The position numbers and the translations under genes were made by a program. This document shows positions 34,886 to 43,093 of a stretch of 64,000 nt of DNA, piece by piece. This DNA is from JAJZRJ01 sp040757055 (lineage in GTDB: Bacteria; Desulfobacterota; Desulfobulbia; Desulfobulbales; Desulfurivibrionaceae). The number at the start of each line of letters is the position of its first letter. Within the stretch, counting starts at the first letter, position 1. The notes below the pieces were generated by a model. It saw nothing but the letters and a program-made list of their open reading frames with translations, ran no database searches and was not told the DNA's origin. The stretch is taken from contig JBFLXY010000001.1 in the NCBI GenBank assembly GCA_040757055.1, forward strand, positions 473,874 through 537,873, written 5' to 3'.

Positions 34886-36328
34886 TCAGATGGCGTAGGG
34901 ATTCTCCTTGCGGTAGTGGATTTCCGCGATCAGCCGCGCGAGCTTGCTGCCTTCGGACTCGATATCCTCATACTCCAGCAGGTGGGTATGGGTGTCGAGG
35001 AAGGAGGTGTCGAATTCGCCCTTCTTGAAGTCGCGGTCCTCGATGACCCGCAGGTAGAAGGGGATGGTGGTCCTGGGGCCGATGATCACGAAGTTGTTGA
35101 GGCAGCGGCGCAGGCGGTCCACCGTCTCGTTCCAGGAAAAACCGTGGACGGTGAGCTTGACCAGCAGCGAGTCGTAGACCTCGGGGATGGTGTAGCCCTG
35201 ATAGACGAAGCCGTCGAGGCGCACGCCGTAGCCGCCGGGCGAGCGATAGACCGACACGGTCTTGCCGCCTTCGGGCATGAAGTTGTTCTGCGGGTCCTCG
35301 GCGTTGATCCGCACCTCGATGGCGTAGCCGCGCACCTGCACGTCCTCCTGGGAGAAGGAGAGCTTCTTGCCCAGGGCCAGCTTGATCTGGGTGCGGACGA
35401 TGTCGATGCCGGTGACCATCTCGGTCACGGTGTGCTCCACCTGGATGCGGGTGTTGATTTCCATGAAGTAATAATTGTGGTCCTTGTCCACCAGGAACTC
35501 CACGGTGCCGGCATTGAAGTATTTGGCAGCCTTGGCGGCCTTGACCGCGGTCTGGCAGATGGTGTCGACCAGGGCCTTGTCCTCGATGAGCGAGGGGGCG
35601 ATCTCCACCAGCTTCTGGTTGCGGCGCTGGATGGAGCAGTCGCGGGAGCCGAGGTGGACGGTGGTGCCCTCCTTGTCGGCGATGATCTGCACCTCGATGT
35701 GCTTGGGGTTCAGCACCACCTTTTCGAGATAGACCGCGTCGTTGTTGAAGGCGGCCTTGGCCTCGGCGCGGGCCACGGGGATCTCGGCGCGGAGCTGCTT
35801 CTCGTTGTCCACCCGGCGGATGCCGCGGCCGCCGCCGCCGGCAGTGGCCTTGAGCATCACCGGATAGCCATGCTTCCGGCAGAAATTCACCGCCATCTCC
35901 ACGCCATCGTCGCCAGCGGGGAGGTTTTCGGTGCCGGGCACCATGGGAATGCCGGCCTCCTTCATGATGCGGCGGGCGGTGACCTTGTCGCCCAGGGCCT
36001 GCACCACCTCGGAGGGCGGGCCGATGAAGATGATGCCCGCATCCTCGCACGCCTTGGCGAACAGCGGGTTCTCGGCCAAGAAGCCGTAACCCGGGTGAAT
36101 GGCGTCGGCGCCCGCCTTCTTGGCGGCGGCGATCACCTTGTCGATGTTGAGATAGTCGCAGCGGGGGCCGTCGCCCAGCCAGACCGCCTCGTCGGCGGTG
36201 CGGATGTGGAGCGCGTCGTTGTCCGGGGTTTCATAGACCCCGACGGCGATGTGGTCCAGCTCCTGGATGGCGCGGATGACCCGCAGGGCGATTTCGCCTC
36301 GGTTGGCTACCAGTATCTTCTTTTTCAC
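34886..36328 (-). CDS. pycA: pyruvate carboxylase subunit A (biotin carboxylase)
   Basis: The ATP-grasp biotin carboxylase of 480 residues has KILVANRGEIALRVIRA at the N terminus, HPGYGFLAENP, the glycine-rich ATP loop KATAGGGGRGIRR near 160, ECSIQRRNQK-like DCSIQRRNQKLVEIAP, and EINTRIQVEHTVTEM. It carboxylates the biotin on PycB. The alternative, acetyl-CoA carboxylase subunit AccC, is disfavoured because pycB follows directly. The start is a GTG at 36328, preceded by GAGG. Confidence 0.9.
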   Translation of the reverse strand: MKKKILVANRGEIALRVIRAIQELDHIAVGVYETPDNDALHIRTADEAVWLGDGPRCDYLNIDKVIAAAKKAGADAIHPGYGFLAENPLFAKACEDAGIIFIGPPSEVVQALGDKVTARRIMKEAGIPMVPGTENLPAGDDGVEMAVNFCRKHGYPVMLKATAGGGGRGIRRVDNEKQLRAEIPVARAEAKAAFNNDAVYLEKVVLNPKHIEVQIIADKEGTTVHLGSRDCSIQRRNQKLVEIAPSLIEDKALVDTICQTAVKAAKAAKYFNAGTVEFLVDKDHNYYFMEINTRIQVEHTVTEMVTGIDIVRTQIKLALGKKLSFSQEDVQVRGYAIEVRINAEDPQNNFMPEGGKTVSVYRSPGGYGVRLDGFVYQGYTIPEVYDSLLVKLTVHGFSWNETVDRLRRCLNNFVIIGPRTTIPFYLRVIEDRDFKKGEFDTSFLDTHTHLLEYEDIESEGSKLARLIAEIHYRKENPYAI

Positions 36329-36664
36329 AGGGAACCTCTTTTCCTCTCTGCCGCGGGCGTCGCACCCGCAGCCTCCTCATGCTCACCCGGCTGTTGCCGC
36401 GCACAGGGGCGGCCCGGTCGTCAGTCAAACCGACCAGAAAACCAAATAAATACTATAATTTCAATAAGTTAACGAGACAACCCCGTGCGCTCAACCATGT
36501 GAATGTAGCACAGAACCCAAGGCCCGGCAAGACCAAATCCGCTGGCAATTGCAGACGACGGGGAAAATCCCCCATCTCCCTGCCGTGGCGTCAAAAATGG
36601 CCACGGGAAAGAGAGGGCTGGACTGCCGGCCAAGCGGAACCGTGATGGCGGGAAGAGCAGGGGC
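36329..36664. other. intergenic region upstream of pycA
   Basis: The 336-bp gap between pycA (start) and the Elp3-like gene (end) carries a candidate promoter for pycAB and an A/T-rich stretch at 36434-36472. I saw no convincing gene or recognisable riboswitch; short open frames here are composition artefacts. Confidence 0.5.
36502..36530 (-). promoter_or_regulatory. candidate promoter of pycAB
   Basis: On the minus strand TTGCCG (36530-36525) and TACATT (36507-36502) are exactly 17 bases apart, giving a leader of about 165 nt before pycA. Confidence 0.4.
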
Positions 36665-37672
36665 TCAGGCGATCTGCACCGCGCCGCGCGGCAGACCTGG
36701 ATCGAAGATGAGTTGCAGGTCGCGGAGCAGGCCGGAATTTTCGAGCCGGCGCAGGGCGGCCTTGCCCTGGCCATGGAGCAGGGATTGATCGCGCCGGGCC
36801 AGGCGCACCTCGCGTGGCGGATGCGGCGCGGCAACCAGCTGCCGGCGGATGCAACGGGTGAGCACCCGCGCCGTGACCAGTTCGCCAAAGGCGGGATGAT
36901 GGGGGCCGGCAACGATGGCCGCCCCAAGGCCCGGCGCGTCATGGAGCCCCATGCGCACCACCGGGATGGCTGCCGCGTCGAAGAGTTCCTTCAGCCGGGC
37001 GGCAAGAACCACGGCCCGCGCCAGGCTGAGCGGCCGGTAGCGACCCTCCGCATACCATCGCGCCAACTCGCTGCCCGCCACCACCACCGTGGGGTAGAGC
37101 CGGACAAAATCCGGGGCCAGGGCCACCACCTCCCGGGCCGAGGCCAGGTGGCTCGCCGGGGTCTCACCGGGCAGGCCGGCCATGAGCTGGATGCCGACGG
37201 CAAGTCCTTCCTGACGCAGTGCCGCCACCGCCTGCCCCACGTCTGCCACCGTGTGGCCGCGCTGGCAGAGATCGAGCACCGCAGGGGTCATGGACTGCAC
37301 CCCCAGTTCCACCGTAGCCACGCCGTGCGCCTTGAGAAAGGCGGCATCATCGGGCGTGATCCGGTCCGGCCGCGTGGAGAGGCGGATGCCCGCCACCCGG
37401 CCATCGGCGAGACAAGGCGCCACCGCCGCAAGCAGCTCCGCCTGATGTGCCCGGCTCAGGCCGGTGAAGGTGCCTCCATAAAAGGCGACCTGCACCGCGG
37501 CATCCCTGTTGCGGCGCGGCCAGCCCAACCCTTCCTCAATGGCTGCTGCCACCTCTCGCACGCCAATGGCGCCTGCACCCTGGCCGGTGATGGAATGCTG
37601 GTTGCAAAAGACGCACTGGTGGGGGCAGCCCTGATGGCTGATGAAGATGGGGATGATGAAGGGCGCGGCCAT
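36665..37672 (-). CDS. Elp3-like radical SAM protein
   Basis: The 335-residue protein has an N-terminal radical SAM site CPHQCVFC (C-x3-C-x2-C) within SHQGCPHQCVFCNQHSITG, followed by YGGTFTGL, TRPDRI and VELGVQSM, which are Elp3/YhcC-type features. It lacks the acetyltransferase domain of true Elp3. A gene of this type next to rnc is common in clostridia and Desulfobacterota, which suggests an RNA-related role, but none is established. It starts seven bases after the rnc stop, so both are on one transcript. Confidence 0.82.
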   Translation of the reverse strand: MAAPFIIPIFISHQGCPHQCVFCNQHSITGQGAGAIGVREVAAAIEEGLGWPRRNRDAAVQVAFYGGTFTGLSRAHQAELLAAVAPCLADGRVAGIRLSTRPDRITPDDAAFLKAHGVATVELGVQSMTPAVLDLCQRGHTVADVGQAVAALRQEGLAVGIQLMAGLPGETPASHLASAREVVALAPDFVRLYPTVVVAGSELARWYAEGRYRPLSLARAVVLAARLKELFDAAAIPVVRMGLHDAPGLGAAIVAGPHHPAFGELVTARVLTRCIRRQLVAAPHPPREVRLARRDQSLLHGQGKAALRRLENSGLLRDLQLIFDPGLPRGAVQIA

Positions 37673-37679
37673 AAGGGCC

Positions 37680-38420
37680 TCAGCCCAGGGTGTCGAGACG
37701 GGCGCGATCCTGCAGGGCCACGGCCGCAGCCTGCTGCTCCGCCTCCTTCTTGTTCTTGGCAGTGCCGCGGCCCAGCACCTGATCCCGGAAGCGCACCGAG
37801 ACGGTGAACTGCTTGGCGTGGTCCGGGCCTGCGGCCTCGTCCAGCACATAGAGCGGCGCCTCGGCGTAGCGCTCCTGGAGCAATTCCTGGAGGGCGCTCT
37901 TGGCATCGGCCTGGAGCAGGCTCTGGCGCCGGGTTTCCAACCAGGGGGTGAAATGATTCCGCACGCACTCCATGGCCGCCGCAAAGCCGCCATCCTCGTA
38001 GATGGCGCCGATCACCGCCTCGTAGGCGCTGGAGAGAATGGACGGCTTCTCCCGCCCGGCCGATGCCTCTTCGCCACGGCCAAGCAGCAGATGAGCGCCG
38101 AGATCGAACTCCCGCGCCATCACCGCCAGGTGGGATTCGTTCACCAGGGCCGCCCGCAACCGGGTCAACTCGCCCTCCCGCATCTCGGGGTAGGTCGCAT
38201 AGAGGAGATGGCCCACGGCCAAATCGAGCACCGCGTCGCCCAGGTATTCCAGCCGCTCGTTGTCGATGGCCGCGCCACTTCCCTGCTCAAAGGCATAGGA
38301 ACTGTGGATCATGGCCCGCTGCAGGAGCGGAAGCGCACGGAACGCATAGCCGAAGCGACCCGCCAGGGCGGCAAGCGCGTCACGATGCTGGGCAGTGAGT
38401 TTTTCGATGGTCTCGTTCAT
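37680..38420 (-). CDS. rnc: ribonuclease III
   Basis: RNase III cleaves double-stranded RNA in rRNA maturation and mRNA decay. In this 246-residue protein the catalytic signature NERLEYLGDAVLDL is near residue 53, followed by SAYEAVIGAIYEDGG with the second acidic site. The C-terminal dsRNA-binding domain (about 170-240) has AKSALQELLQ and GRGTAKNKKEAEQQAA. Upstream lies the toxin-antitoxin island. Confidence 0.96.
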   Translation of the reverse strand: MNETIEKLTAQHRDALAALAGRFGYAFRALPLLQRAMIHSSYAFEQGSGAAIDNERLEYLGDAVLDLAVGHLLYATYPEMREGELTRLRAALVNESHLAVMAREFDLGAHLLLGRGEEASAGREKPSILSSAYEAVIGAIYEDGGFAAAMECVRNHFTPWLETRRQSLLQADAKSALQELLQERYAEAPLYVLDEAAGPDHAKQFTVSVRFRDQVLGRGTAKNKKEAEQQAAAVALQDRARLDTLG

Positions 38421-38884
38421 GGTGGACTCGTGCCCGCCACTCTACCCCCGTTGCCTCTGATTGCCAAGGGACCTGTGGGTAGATATCCATCAACAGCTTA
38501 CACTTGACCGTCCCGCACGGCCATGTGGCACAATCCGCTGACTCCTTTGTCTTCGGGGTTCACAACGCGATCACCACAAACGAGCATTTGTTTTTCCGGC
38601 TGGAAACACTGCCGCCCATATGTTGCGAAGACAGAAATCCGGACCCAGGAAAGGATCAAAATGACCACGCCCGAGGGCACGATGATGCCCTGCCACGCCG
38701 GCACCCCCCTTGCCCTGATCACCAAATCGTTTTGAGGTGGGGATAGTGGCGCAACTTATCGTCCTTGGTCACAAGAGATGCGCCGAGGGAGAGGGCGGTG
38801 GCCACGATGATGAAATCCGCCGAAAGAACATGATTGGCATCCCCTTCCCCGGTTTTTGGTACTATCGGGGACGTTGTTGGTTCG
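38421..38884. other. non-coding stretch with relic of PIN toxin
   Basis: This 464-bp gap between rnc and the first PIN toxin has no intact gene. Its right part (38719-38821) is a degraded copy of the 3' end of the PIN toxin at 39674. The left part contains no recognisable gene; small frames across 38498-38746 lack ribosome sites and similarity I know of. Confidence 0.6.
38719..38821 (-). pseudogene. fragment of a PIN-domain toxin 3' end
   Basis: 103 bp are about 89% identical by eye to the 3' end of the PIN toxin at 39674-39776, including the same final residues (LRHYPHLKTIW) and stop. Only the last third of a toxin reads through (FIIVATALSLGASLVTKDD); its 5' part and antitoxin are gone. It shows that this module type was present at least twice here. 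Confidence 0.85.
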
Positions 38885-39280
38885 CTACCTTGCCCAATTG
38901 ACCAGTTTCAATCCCGCTATCCGGCCGAAATGCTTCTGGTTGTTGGTAACCAGAGTGAGGTTGCGGGTAAGCGCGATCGCAGCGATCATCAAATCCATAT
39001 CTGCAAGCCGTAAGCCCTCGTCCTCCAAGGCTGCCTTCATTTTGCCGAAGGGTTCGGCTGTCTCCTGGCCGGGGGGCACGGTCGTAAAGGTGCTTTCGAT
39101 GGTTTTCAGCTTGGCAAGGTTTGCGTCAACCTTCTGCGACTTGTAGGCGCCATAATAAAGCTCCATCATGGTGATGGAGCTGAGATACATGGGGTCATGC
39201 AGGTGTTCACGGAGATTGTCCAGCACCGCAGCATGACCTTTCAGTGCATAAATCACTGTGTCGGTATCCAGGAGAAACAT
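38885..39280 (-). CDS. vapC: VapC-type PIN-domain toxin 1
   Basis: The 131-residue PIN-domain RNase has FLLDTDTVIYALKGH at the N terminus (first acidic residue), SSITMMELYYGA with the conserved glutamate, and ADMDLMIAAIAL with the later aspartates. The VapC/FitB subgroup cleaves tRNA or rRNA. I start it at the ATG at 39280, which overlaps the antitoxin stop (ATGA); a longer open frame runs into the antitoxin coding region. Confidence 0.88.
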   Translation of the reverse strand: MFLLDTDTVIYALKGHAAVLDNLREHLHDPMYLSSITMMELYYGAYKSQKVDANLAKLKTIESTFTTVPPGQETAEPFGKMKAALEDEGLRLADMDLMIAAIALTRNLTLVTNNQKHFGRIAGLKLVNWAR

Positions 39281-39552
39281 CACAAACCACCGGCAAGGCG
39301 TTGGCTGTTTTTGCGACCATCTCTGATTTCGGCAACAATCTCCTCCGCTGGCCGAGGGTCTTCCCAAGACCCGGCCAATTGGAGCAGCACCTCGGCAGGG
39401 GTTGGAGTGGAACGCAGGGCCTTTTGGGCGCAGAGGTGCGTCTTGACCAGATAAATGATTTCCTGACTCACCGAACGGTTTTCGGTGGCAGCCTGCCGTT
39501 TCAGTTGGTCATACAGGCTATCGTCGATTCCTTTGACTTGCAAATTGGCCAT
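39280..39552 (-). CDS. antitoxin of PIN toxin 1 (FitA/VapB type)
   Basis: The 90-residue protein starts MANLQVKGIDDSLYDQLKRQ, an RHH DNA-binding fold like FitA, continuing ATENRSVSQEIIYLVKTHL. The tail contains a proline-rich linker and a charged helix for toxin binding. AAGGAGGAAG precedes the ATG, and the gene overlaps the toxin gene by three bases. A promoter lies at 39593-39621. Confidence 0.85.
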   Translation of the reverse strand: MANLQVKGIDDSLYDQLKRQAATENRSVSQEIIYLVKTHLCAQKALRSTPTPAEVLLQLAGSWEDPRPAEEIVAEIRDGRKNSQRLAGGL

Positions 39553-39592
39553 GGCTCTTCCTCCTTGCCTCGCTCGTGACTCAGCTCATGAA

Positions 39593-39621
39593 ATAATAAT
39601 ACTTTGTCATGAAACGCACAA
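39593..39621 (-). promoter_or_regulatory. promoter of the antitoxin/PIN toxin 1 pair
   Basis: On the minus strand TTGTGC (39621-39616) and TATTAT (39598-39593) are 17 bases apart. Two copies of TTTCATGA flank the -10 and may be antitoxin-binding sites. Confidence 0.55.
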
Positions 39622-39673
39622 GAAAAAGCTGCGTTCTGGACGCATCAGCCGGTCGGCGGTCGTTTTCCGATTT

Positions 39674-40069
39674 TCACCAGATCGTTTTGAGATGGGGATA
39701 GTGGCGCAGCGTGTCGTCCTTGGTCACAAGGGACGCGCCGAGGGAGAGGGCGGTGGCCACGATGATCCGGTCCGCCGGGTCGGCATGGGGAAAGTCCGGC
39801 AGCCGGACGGATTCAACGGCAATGGCGTTGTCCACCGGCACGAAGGTGAGAAACGGCAGGGCCTCGCAGCGGCAGAGCCAGTCCCGCACATCGAGGGCCA
39901 GGCGCAAGCGGCCACACTCCACCAGCAAGGCGATCTCCCAGGAGCTGATCGAGGAGACATGCACCGACTTTGCGCGCACCGCGGCAGCAATCGCCTTATG
40001 GGCCGCCTTACCCAGGTCGGTGGAGCCATTCACCCACCAGAGCAGGGCATGCGTGTCCAGCACGATCAT
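39674..40069 (-). CDS. VapC-type PIN-domain toxin 2
   Basis: The 131-residue PIN protein has IVLDTHALLWWVNGS, SSISSWEIALLVECGRL and DPADRIIVATALSLGASLVTKDD, carrying the four acidic residues of the active site. The DTHALLWW subtype pairs with Phd/YefM antitoxins. The ATG at 40069 overlaps the antitoxin stop. Its 3' third is duplicated as a relic 850 bp downstream. Confidence 0.9.
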   Translation of the reverse strand: MIVLDTHALLWWVNGSTDLGKAAHKAIAAAVRAKSVHVSSISSWEIALLVECGRLRLALDVRDWLCRCEALPFLTFVPVDNAIAVESVRLPDFPHADPADRIIVATALSLGASLVTKDDTLRHYPHLKTIW

Positions 40070-40299
40070 TTGAGCGCTTCCCACGCATCCACGCCCACCG
40101 GCTCCAGCGGGGCGTCATACTTCAAGACGGTATTGCGCAGGCCCCGCAGGCATTCCTCCGCATCCTCGGCATAGGGCACCACCTTGAGAACCGGCCGGCC
40201 ATGATCGGTGATGACCAACTCCTCGCCGGTCTGCTCGATCTTGCGGAAATACTCCAACGAATGGGGTTTGAACTGGGATTTCGACACGGCCTTCGGCAT
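40066..40299 (-). CDS. Phd/YefM-type antitoxin
   Basis: The 77-residue protein has the Phd/YefM fold: AVSKSQFKPHSLEYFRKIEQ, GEELVITDHGRPVLKVVPY and an acidic tail that would block the toxin. A strong AAAGGAGG precedes the ATG. It overlaps toxin 2 by four bases. A perfect inverted repeat 24-47 bp before the start is a likely autoregulatory operator. Confidence 0.9.
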   Translation of the reverse strand: MPKAVSKSQFKPHSLEYFRKIEQTGEELVITDHGRPVLKVVPYAEDAEECLRGLRNTVLKYDAPLEPVGVDAWEALK

Positions 40300-40322
40300 A
40301 CGATGCCTCCTTTCCGGCTGGC

Positions 40323-40346
40323 TATGACCACGGTACCATGGTCATA
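40323..40346. promoter_or_regulatory. operator palindrome of the Phd/PIN module
   Basis: TATGACCA at 40323-40330 and TGGTCATA at 40339-40346 are perfect inverted repeats 8 bases apart. They overlap a weak minus-strand promoter (TTGCTG, 17 bases, TACCGT). Confidence 0.6.
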
Positions 40347-40367
40347 ATGCGCCAGCAAGAAAATTTC

Positions 40368-40396
40368 TTGTCAAAAAAACGAACACGGTTTAAGTT
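40368..40396 (+). promoter_or_regulatory. tRNA-Cys promoter
   Basis: TTGTCA at 40368-40373 and TAAGTT at 40391-40396 are 17 bases apart, about 26 bp before the mature tRNA 5' end. Confidence 0.6.
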
Positions 40397-40422
40397 GGGC
40401 GACTCGTTATCCCCGCGGTAAC

Positions 40423-40497
40423 GGCGGCGTAGCCAAGTGGTAAGGCAGTGGTCTGCAAAACCATTATTCAGCGGTTCAAATCCGCTCGCCGCCTCCA
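40423..40497 (+). tRNA. tRNA-Cys (GCA)
   Basis: Acceptor GGCGGCG (40423-40429) pairs with CGCCGCC (40487-40493). The anticodon loop is CTGCAAA (GCA), the T-arm carries GGTTCAAATCC, the discriminator is T as usual for Cys, and CCA is encoded at 40495-40497. The toxin-antitoxin island lies directly upstream. Confidence 0.96.
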
Positions 40498-40506
40498 AAT
40501 ACCCCG

Positions 40507-40541
40507 AACGGTCAGCGTCGCCTGGCGCTGACCGTTTTTTT
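40507..40541 (+). terminator. Rho-independent terminator of tRNA-Cys
   Basis: An 11-bp stem (AACGGTCAGCG and CGCTGACCGTT) with an 8-base loop ends in a run of seven Ts (the last two pairs lie in the T-run), starting ten bases after the encoded CCA. Confidence 0.92.
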
Positions 40542-40624
40542 ATGCCCTGCATCGAGCGTGCGCCGCCCTAAGGTTTGCGCCCTTTCGCCACCGGCCGCCC
40601 CGCAGTTTTCCCGGACCGCAACTC

Positions 40625-40654
40625 TTGACAAAACCGACCTTTTTCAGGTATCAC
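40625..40654 (+). promoter_or_regulatory. promoter of the mepK-ldt pair
   Basis: A perfect TTGACA at 40625-40630, an 18-base spacer and TATCAC at 40649-40654. The first gene starts at 40697. Confidence 0.6.
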
Positions 40655-40696
40655 AGCCCTATGACCAAAGAGACCAAAGGTTTGTAAGGACGTTTC

Positions 40697-41248
40697 ATGG
40701 ATTTCTGCAAGCACCGCCGCACCTTTCTGAAAAAATCGCTCTTCGCCTCGGCCCTGTTCCTCTGTGGCCAGCCCGCCTGGGGCAAGACCACCGATGGCTC
40801 GGTTGCCGGCAGCCCGCTCCGCCTCTACAACACCCACACCGGCGAGAAGGTGGCAGTCAGCCTCCGCGATGCCTTGACTGGCAATGACCAGTCGGCGCTC
40901 GACTCTCTCAACTGGATTCTCCGCTGCCACTACACCAACCAGGTCTACCCCATCGACCCGCGCACCATCGACTTCCTCGGCCAGCTCCACCGGGCCGTGG
41001 GCGGCCGCGAGGTACACATCATCTCCGGCTACCGCTCGCCGGAATACAACGACGTACTGCGCCGCGAAAGCGGCGGCGTGGCCCGCCACAGCCTCCATCT
41101 CGAAGGCAAGGCCCTGGACATCCGCATTCCTGGCGTGGCCCTGGCCGAGGTGCGCCAGGCGGCCCTGAGCCTCCAGTATGGTGGGGTCGGCTACTACCCG
41201 GGCAGCAACTTCCTCCACATCGACTCCGGCCGCATCCGCCAGTGGTAA
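40697..41248 (+). CDS. MepK-like murein DD-endopeptidase (YcbK, DUF882)
   Basis: The 183-residue protein has a Tat-like N-terminal signal (HRRTFLKKSLFASALFLCG) and a DUF882/peptidase M15 domain. The zinc ligands sit in SGYRSPEYND, HSLHLEGKALDI (H and D) and the final HIDSG. MepK cuts 3-3 (mDap-mDap) crosslinks, which are made by L,D-transpeptidases; the next gene encodes such an enzyme, the same pairing as ycbB-ycbK in E. coli. It overlaps that gene by seven bases. Confidence 0.9.
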   Translation: MDFCKHRRTFLKKSLFASALFLCGQPAWGKTTDGSVAGSPLRLYNTHTGEKVAVSLRDALTGNDQSALDSLNWILRCHYTNQVYPIDPRTIDFLGQLHRAVGGREVHIISGYRSPEYNDVLRRESGGVARHSLHLEGKALDIRIPGVALAEVRQAALSLQYGGVGYYPGSNFLHIDSGRIRQW

Positions 41249-42966
41249 CGGCCATTGTCTCCGGGCAGCGTGCTCGCCTGCCGGCGCGCCTCCCCTGCCT
41301 GCCGCTGCTCTGCCTGCTGCTCGCCCTGACCGGCTGCCAGACGTTCGTGGCGCACTCCTCCCTCGTTCCGCCACCAACCCCACCCCTGCCGGCTGCCGAC
41401 CCCCAGTTCACCATCTCCCTGCCGGACGAGACCACGCCCGGCGGCACCCGCCTGGTGAATCCTGCCGCGATGCGCGAGTTCTACCGTGCCCGCCGGGGAG
41501 CACCGGCGTGGCAGCGCCCGGAACATCCAGACCTTGCCGCCCAACTCCTGGCCGCCATCCGCGGCAGCGCCGCCGAAGGGCTGACCCCGGCGGCATACCA
41601 CCTGCAGGCACTGGAAGGGCTGGACCAGACAACGGCCGCCGACCACCGGCACGTGGTCGAGCAGGAACTGCTGCGCACCGACGCCTTCCTCACCCTGGCC
41701 AGCCACTACCGCTATGGCCGGCTCAACCTCCAGGCGATCCTGCCCGAGTGGCAGCCCCAACTGCGGGAGGAAAACCTGGGAGCCCTTCTGGAGTCGGCCC
41801 TGGCTGGCGGCACCATCGCCGCTACGCTCCACGGGCTGTTGCCCCAGGCCCCCGGATACCGCGCGCTCAAGGAAGCCCTGGCCCGCCTGCGCCGCATGGC
41901 CGATCAAGACGGCTGGCCGGCCATCCCCGGCGGCAGCCGCATGCAGCGTGGCGACCATGGCCCGAGGGTGGTCGTGCTGCGACAGCGGCTGGCCGTCAGC
42001 GGCGATCTTCCCGCGGAAACCGCTCCGGCTGGCGACCGCTTCGACGACGACGCTGAGGCGGCGGTGCGGCGGTTCCAGGCCCGCCATGGCCTCAAGGCCG
42101 ACGGCGTGGTGGAGCAGAAAACCCTCAAGGCCCTCAATGTGCCGGCAGAGCGGCGCATCCAGCAGCTCACCACCAATCTCGAACGGTGGCGCTGGCTCCC
42201 CCGCACCATCGGCAACCGGGACATCGTGGTCAACATCCCCGGCTTTTCCCTGACGGTGCTGGAAAACCAGCAGCCGCTGCTGACCATGAAGGTGGTGGCC
42301 GGACGGTCCGACCGCCAGACTCCGGTCTACAGCAGCACCGTCACCCATCTGGTGCTGAACCCCACCTGGGAGGTGCCGCGCGAGATCGCGAGCAAGGACC
42401 TGCTGCCCAAGATCCGCAAGGATCCAACCTATCTGCAGCGCCTCGGCTTCCGGGTGCTCACCGCCAACGGCGGCAACGGCCGGGAGCTCGATCCAGCCCA
42501 AATCGACTGGCGGGCGGTGACGCCGACCGCCTTCCGCTACCACCTGAGCCAGAAGCCAGGCAAAGACAACTTCCTCGGCCAGGTCAAGTTCCTCTTCCCC
42601 AATCCCTACAGCGTCTACCTGCACGATACGCCTTCGAAAAATCTTTTCCAGAAGGAGAGCCGGCCCTTCAGTTCCGGCTGCGTCCGCCTGGAAAGGCCGC
42701 TGGATCTTGCGGCCCTGCTGCTGCGCGACACCGCGCTCGGTTCTCGCGAGGGGCTCAATGCGGCCCTGGCCAGCAAGGCCACCCGCACCGTGCGGCTGCC
42801 CGCACCCATCCCGGTCCACCTCATCTACCTGACCGCCTGGCTCGATGACGACGGCGCTCTTCAGCTGCGCCCCGATCTTTACGGCTACGACCGCCTGATC
42901 GAGGAAGGACTGGCCGGGCTGGCCGTGAGAAAGCCGCTGCCCTGCATCGGCGGCTGCGGCGAGTGA
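41242..42966 (+). CDS. L,D-transpeptidase, YcbB/LdtD type
   Basis: The 574-residue envelope protein has a basic N terminus, a hydrophobic LPLLCLLLALTGC segment that looks like a lipobox (ALTGC), a helical domain, a peptidoglycan-binding domain near 235-290 (DAEAAVRRFQARHGLKADG), and a C-terminal YkuD catalytic domain. The YkuD signature is HDTPSKNLFQKES followed by SSGCVRL with the nucleophilic cysteine. It forms 3-3 crosslinks. The GTG at 41242 overlaps the MepK-like stop; no better start is visible. Confidence 0.9.
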   Translation: MVTAIVSGQRARLPARLPCLPLLCLLLALTGCQTFVAHSSLVPPPTPPLPAADPQFTISLPDETTPGGTRLVNPAAMREFYRARRGAPAWQRPEHPDLAAQLLAAIRGSAAEGLTPAAYHLQALEGLDQTTAADHRHVVEQELLRTDAFLTLASHYRYGRLNLQAILPEWQPQLREENLGALLESALAGGTIAATLHGLLPQAPGYRALKEALARLRRMADQDGWPAIPGGSRMQRGDHGPRVVVLRQRLAVSGDLPAETAPAGDRFDDDAEAAVRRFQARHGLKADGVVEQKTLKALNVPAERRIQQLTTNLERWRWLPRTIGNRDIVVNIPGFSLTVLENQQPLLTMKVVAGRSDRQTPVYSSTVTHLVLNPTWEVPREIASKDLLPKIRKDPTYLQRLGFRVLTANGGNGRELDPAQIDWRAVTPTAFRYHLSQKPGKDNFLGQVKFLFPNPYSVYLHDTPSKNLFQKESRPFSSGCVRLERPLDLAALLLRDTALGSREGLNAALASKATRTVRLPAPIPVHLIYLTAWLDDDGALQLRPDLYGYDRLIEEGLAGLAVRKPLPCIGGCGE

Positions 42967-42983
42967 AACCCTGCCGAACGCCC

Positions 42984-43013
42984 TTGTCTCTGCCCTGAAA
43001 AAAGGACTACAAT
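42984..43013 (+). promoter_or_regulatory. promoter of the P-type ATPase gene
   Basis: TTGTCT at 42984-42989, an 18-base spacer and TACAAT at 43008-43013, with an 80-bp leader to the ATG at 43094. Confidence 0.6.
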
Positions 43014-43093
43014 AGGGCACGGCAGCGGCCTTGCCGCCGGCGGCTCCGCTTCTTCCGCCCACTTCCCGCTGCCGCTCCGACGAGGCAACGCCC

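Noticed and set aside
32926..36328. Sodium-pumping oxaloacetate decarboxylase
   Set aside because: The membrane subunits OadB and OadG are absent; the pair with biotin carboxylase fits pyruvate carboxylase better.
38498..38746. Small genes between rnc and the PIN toxin
   Set aside because: No ribosome sites, no known similarity, and conflicting open frames on both strands.
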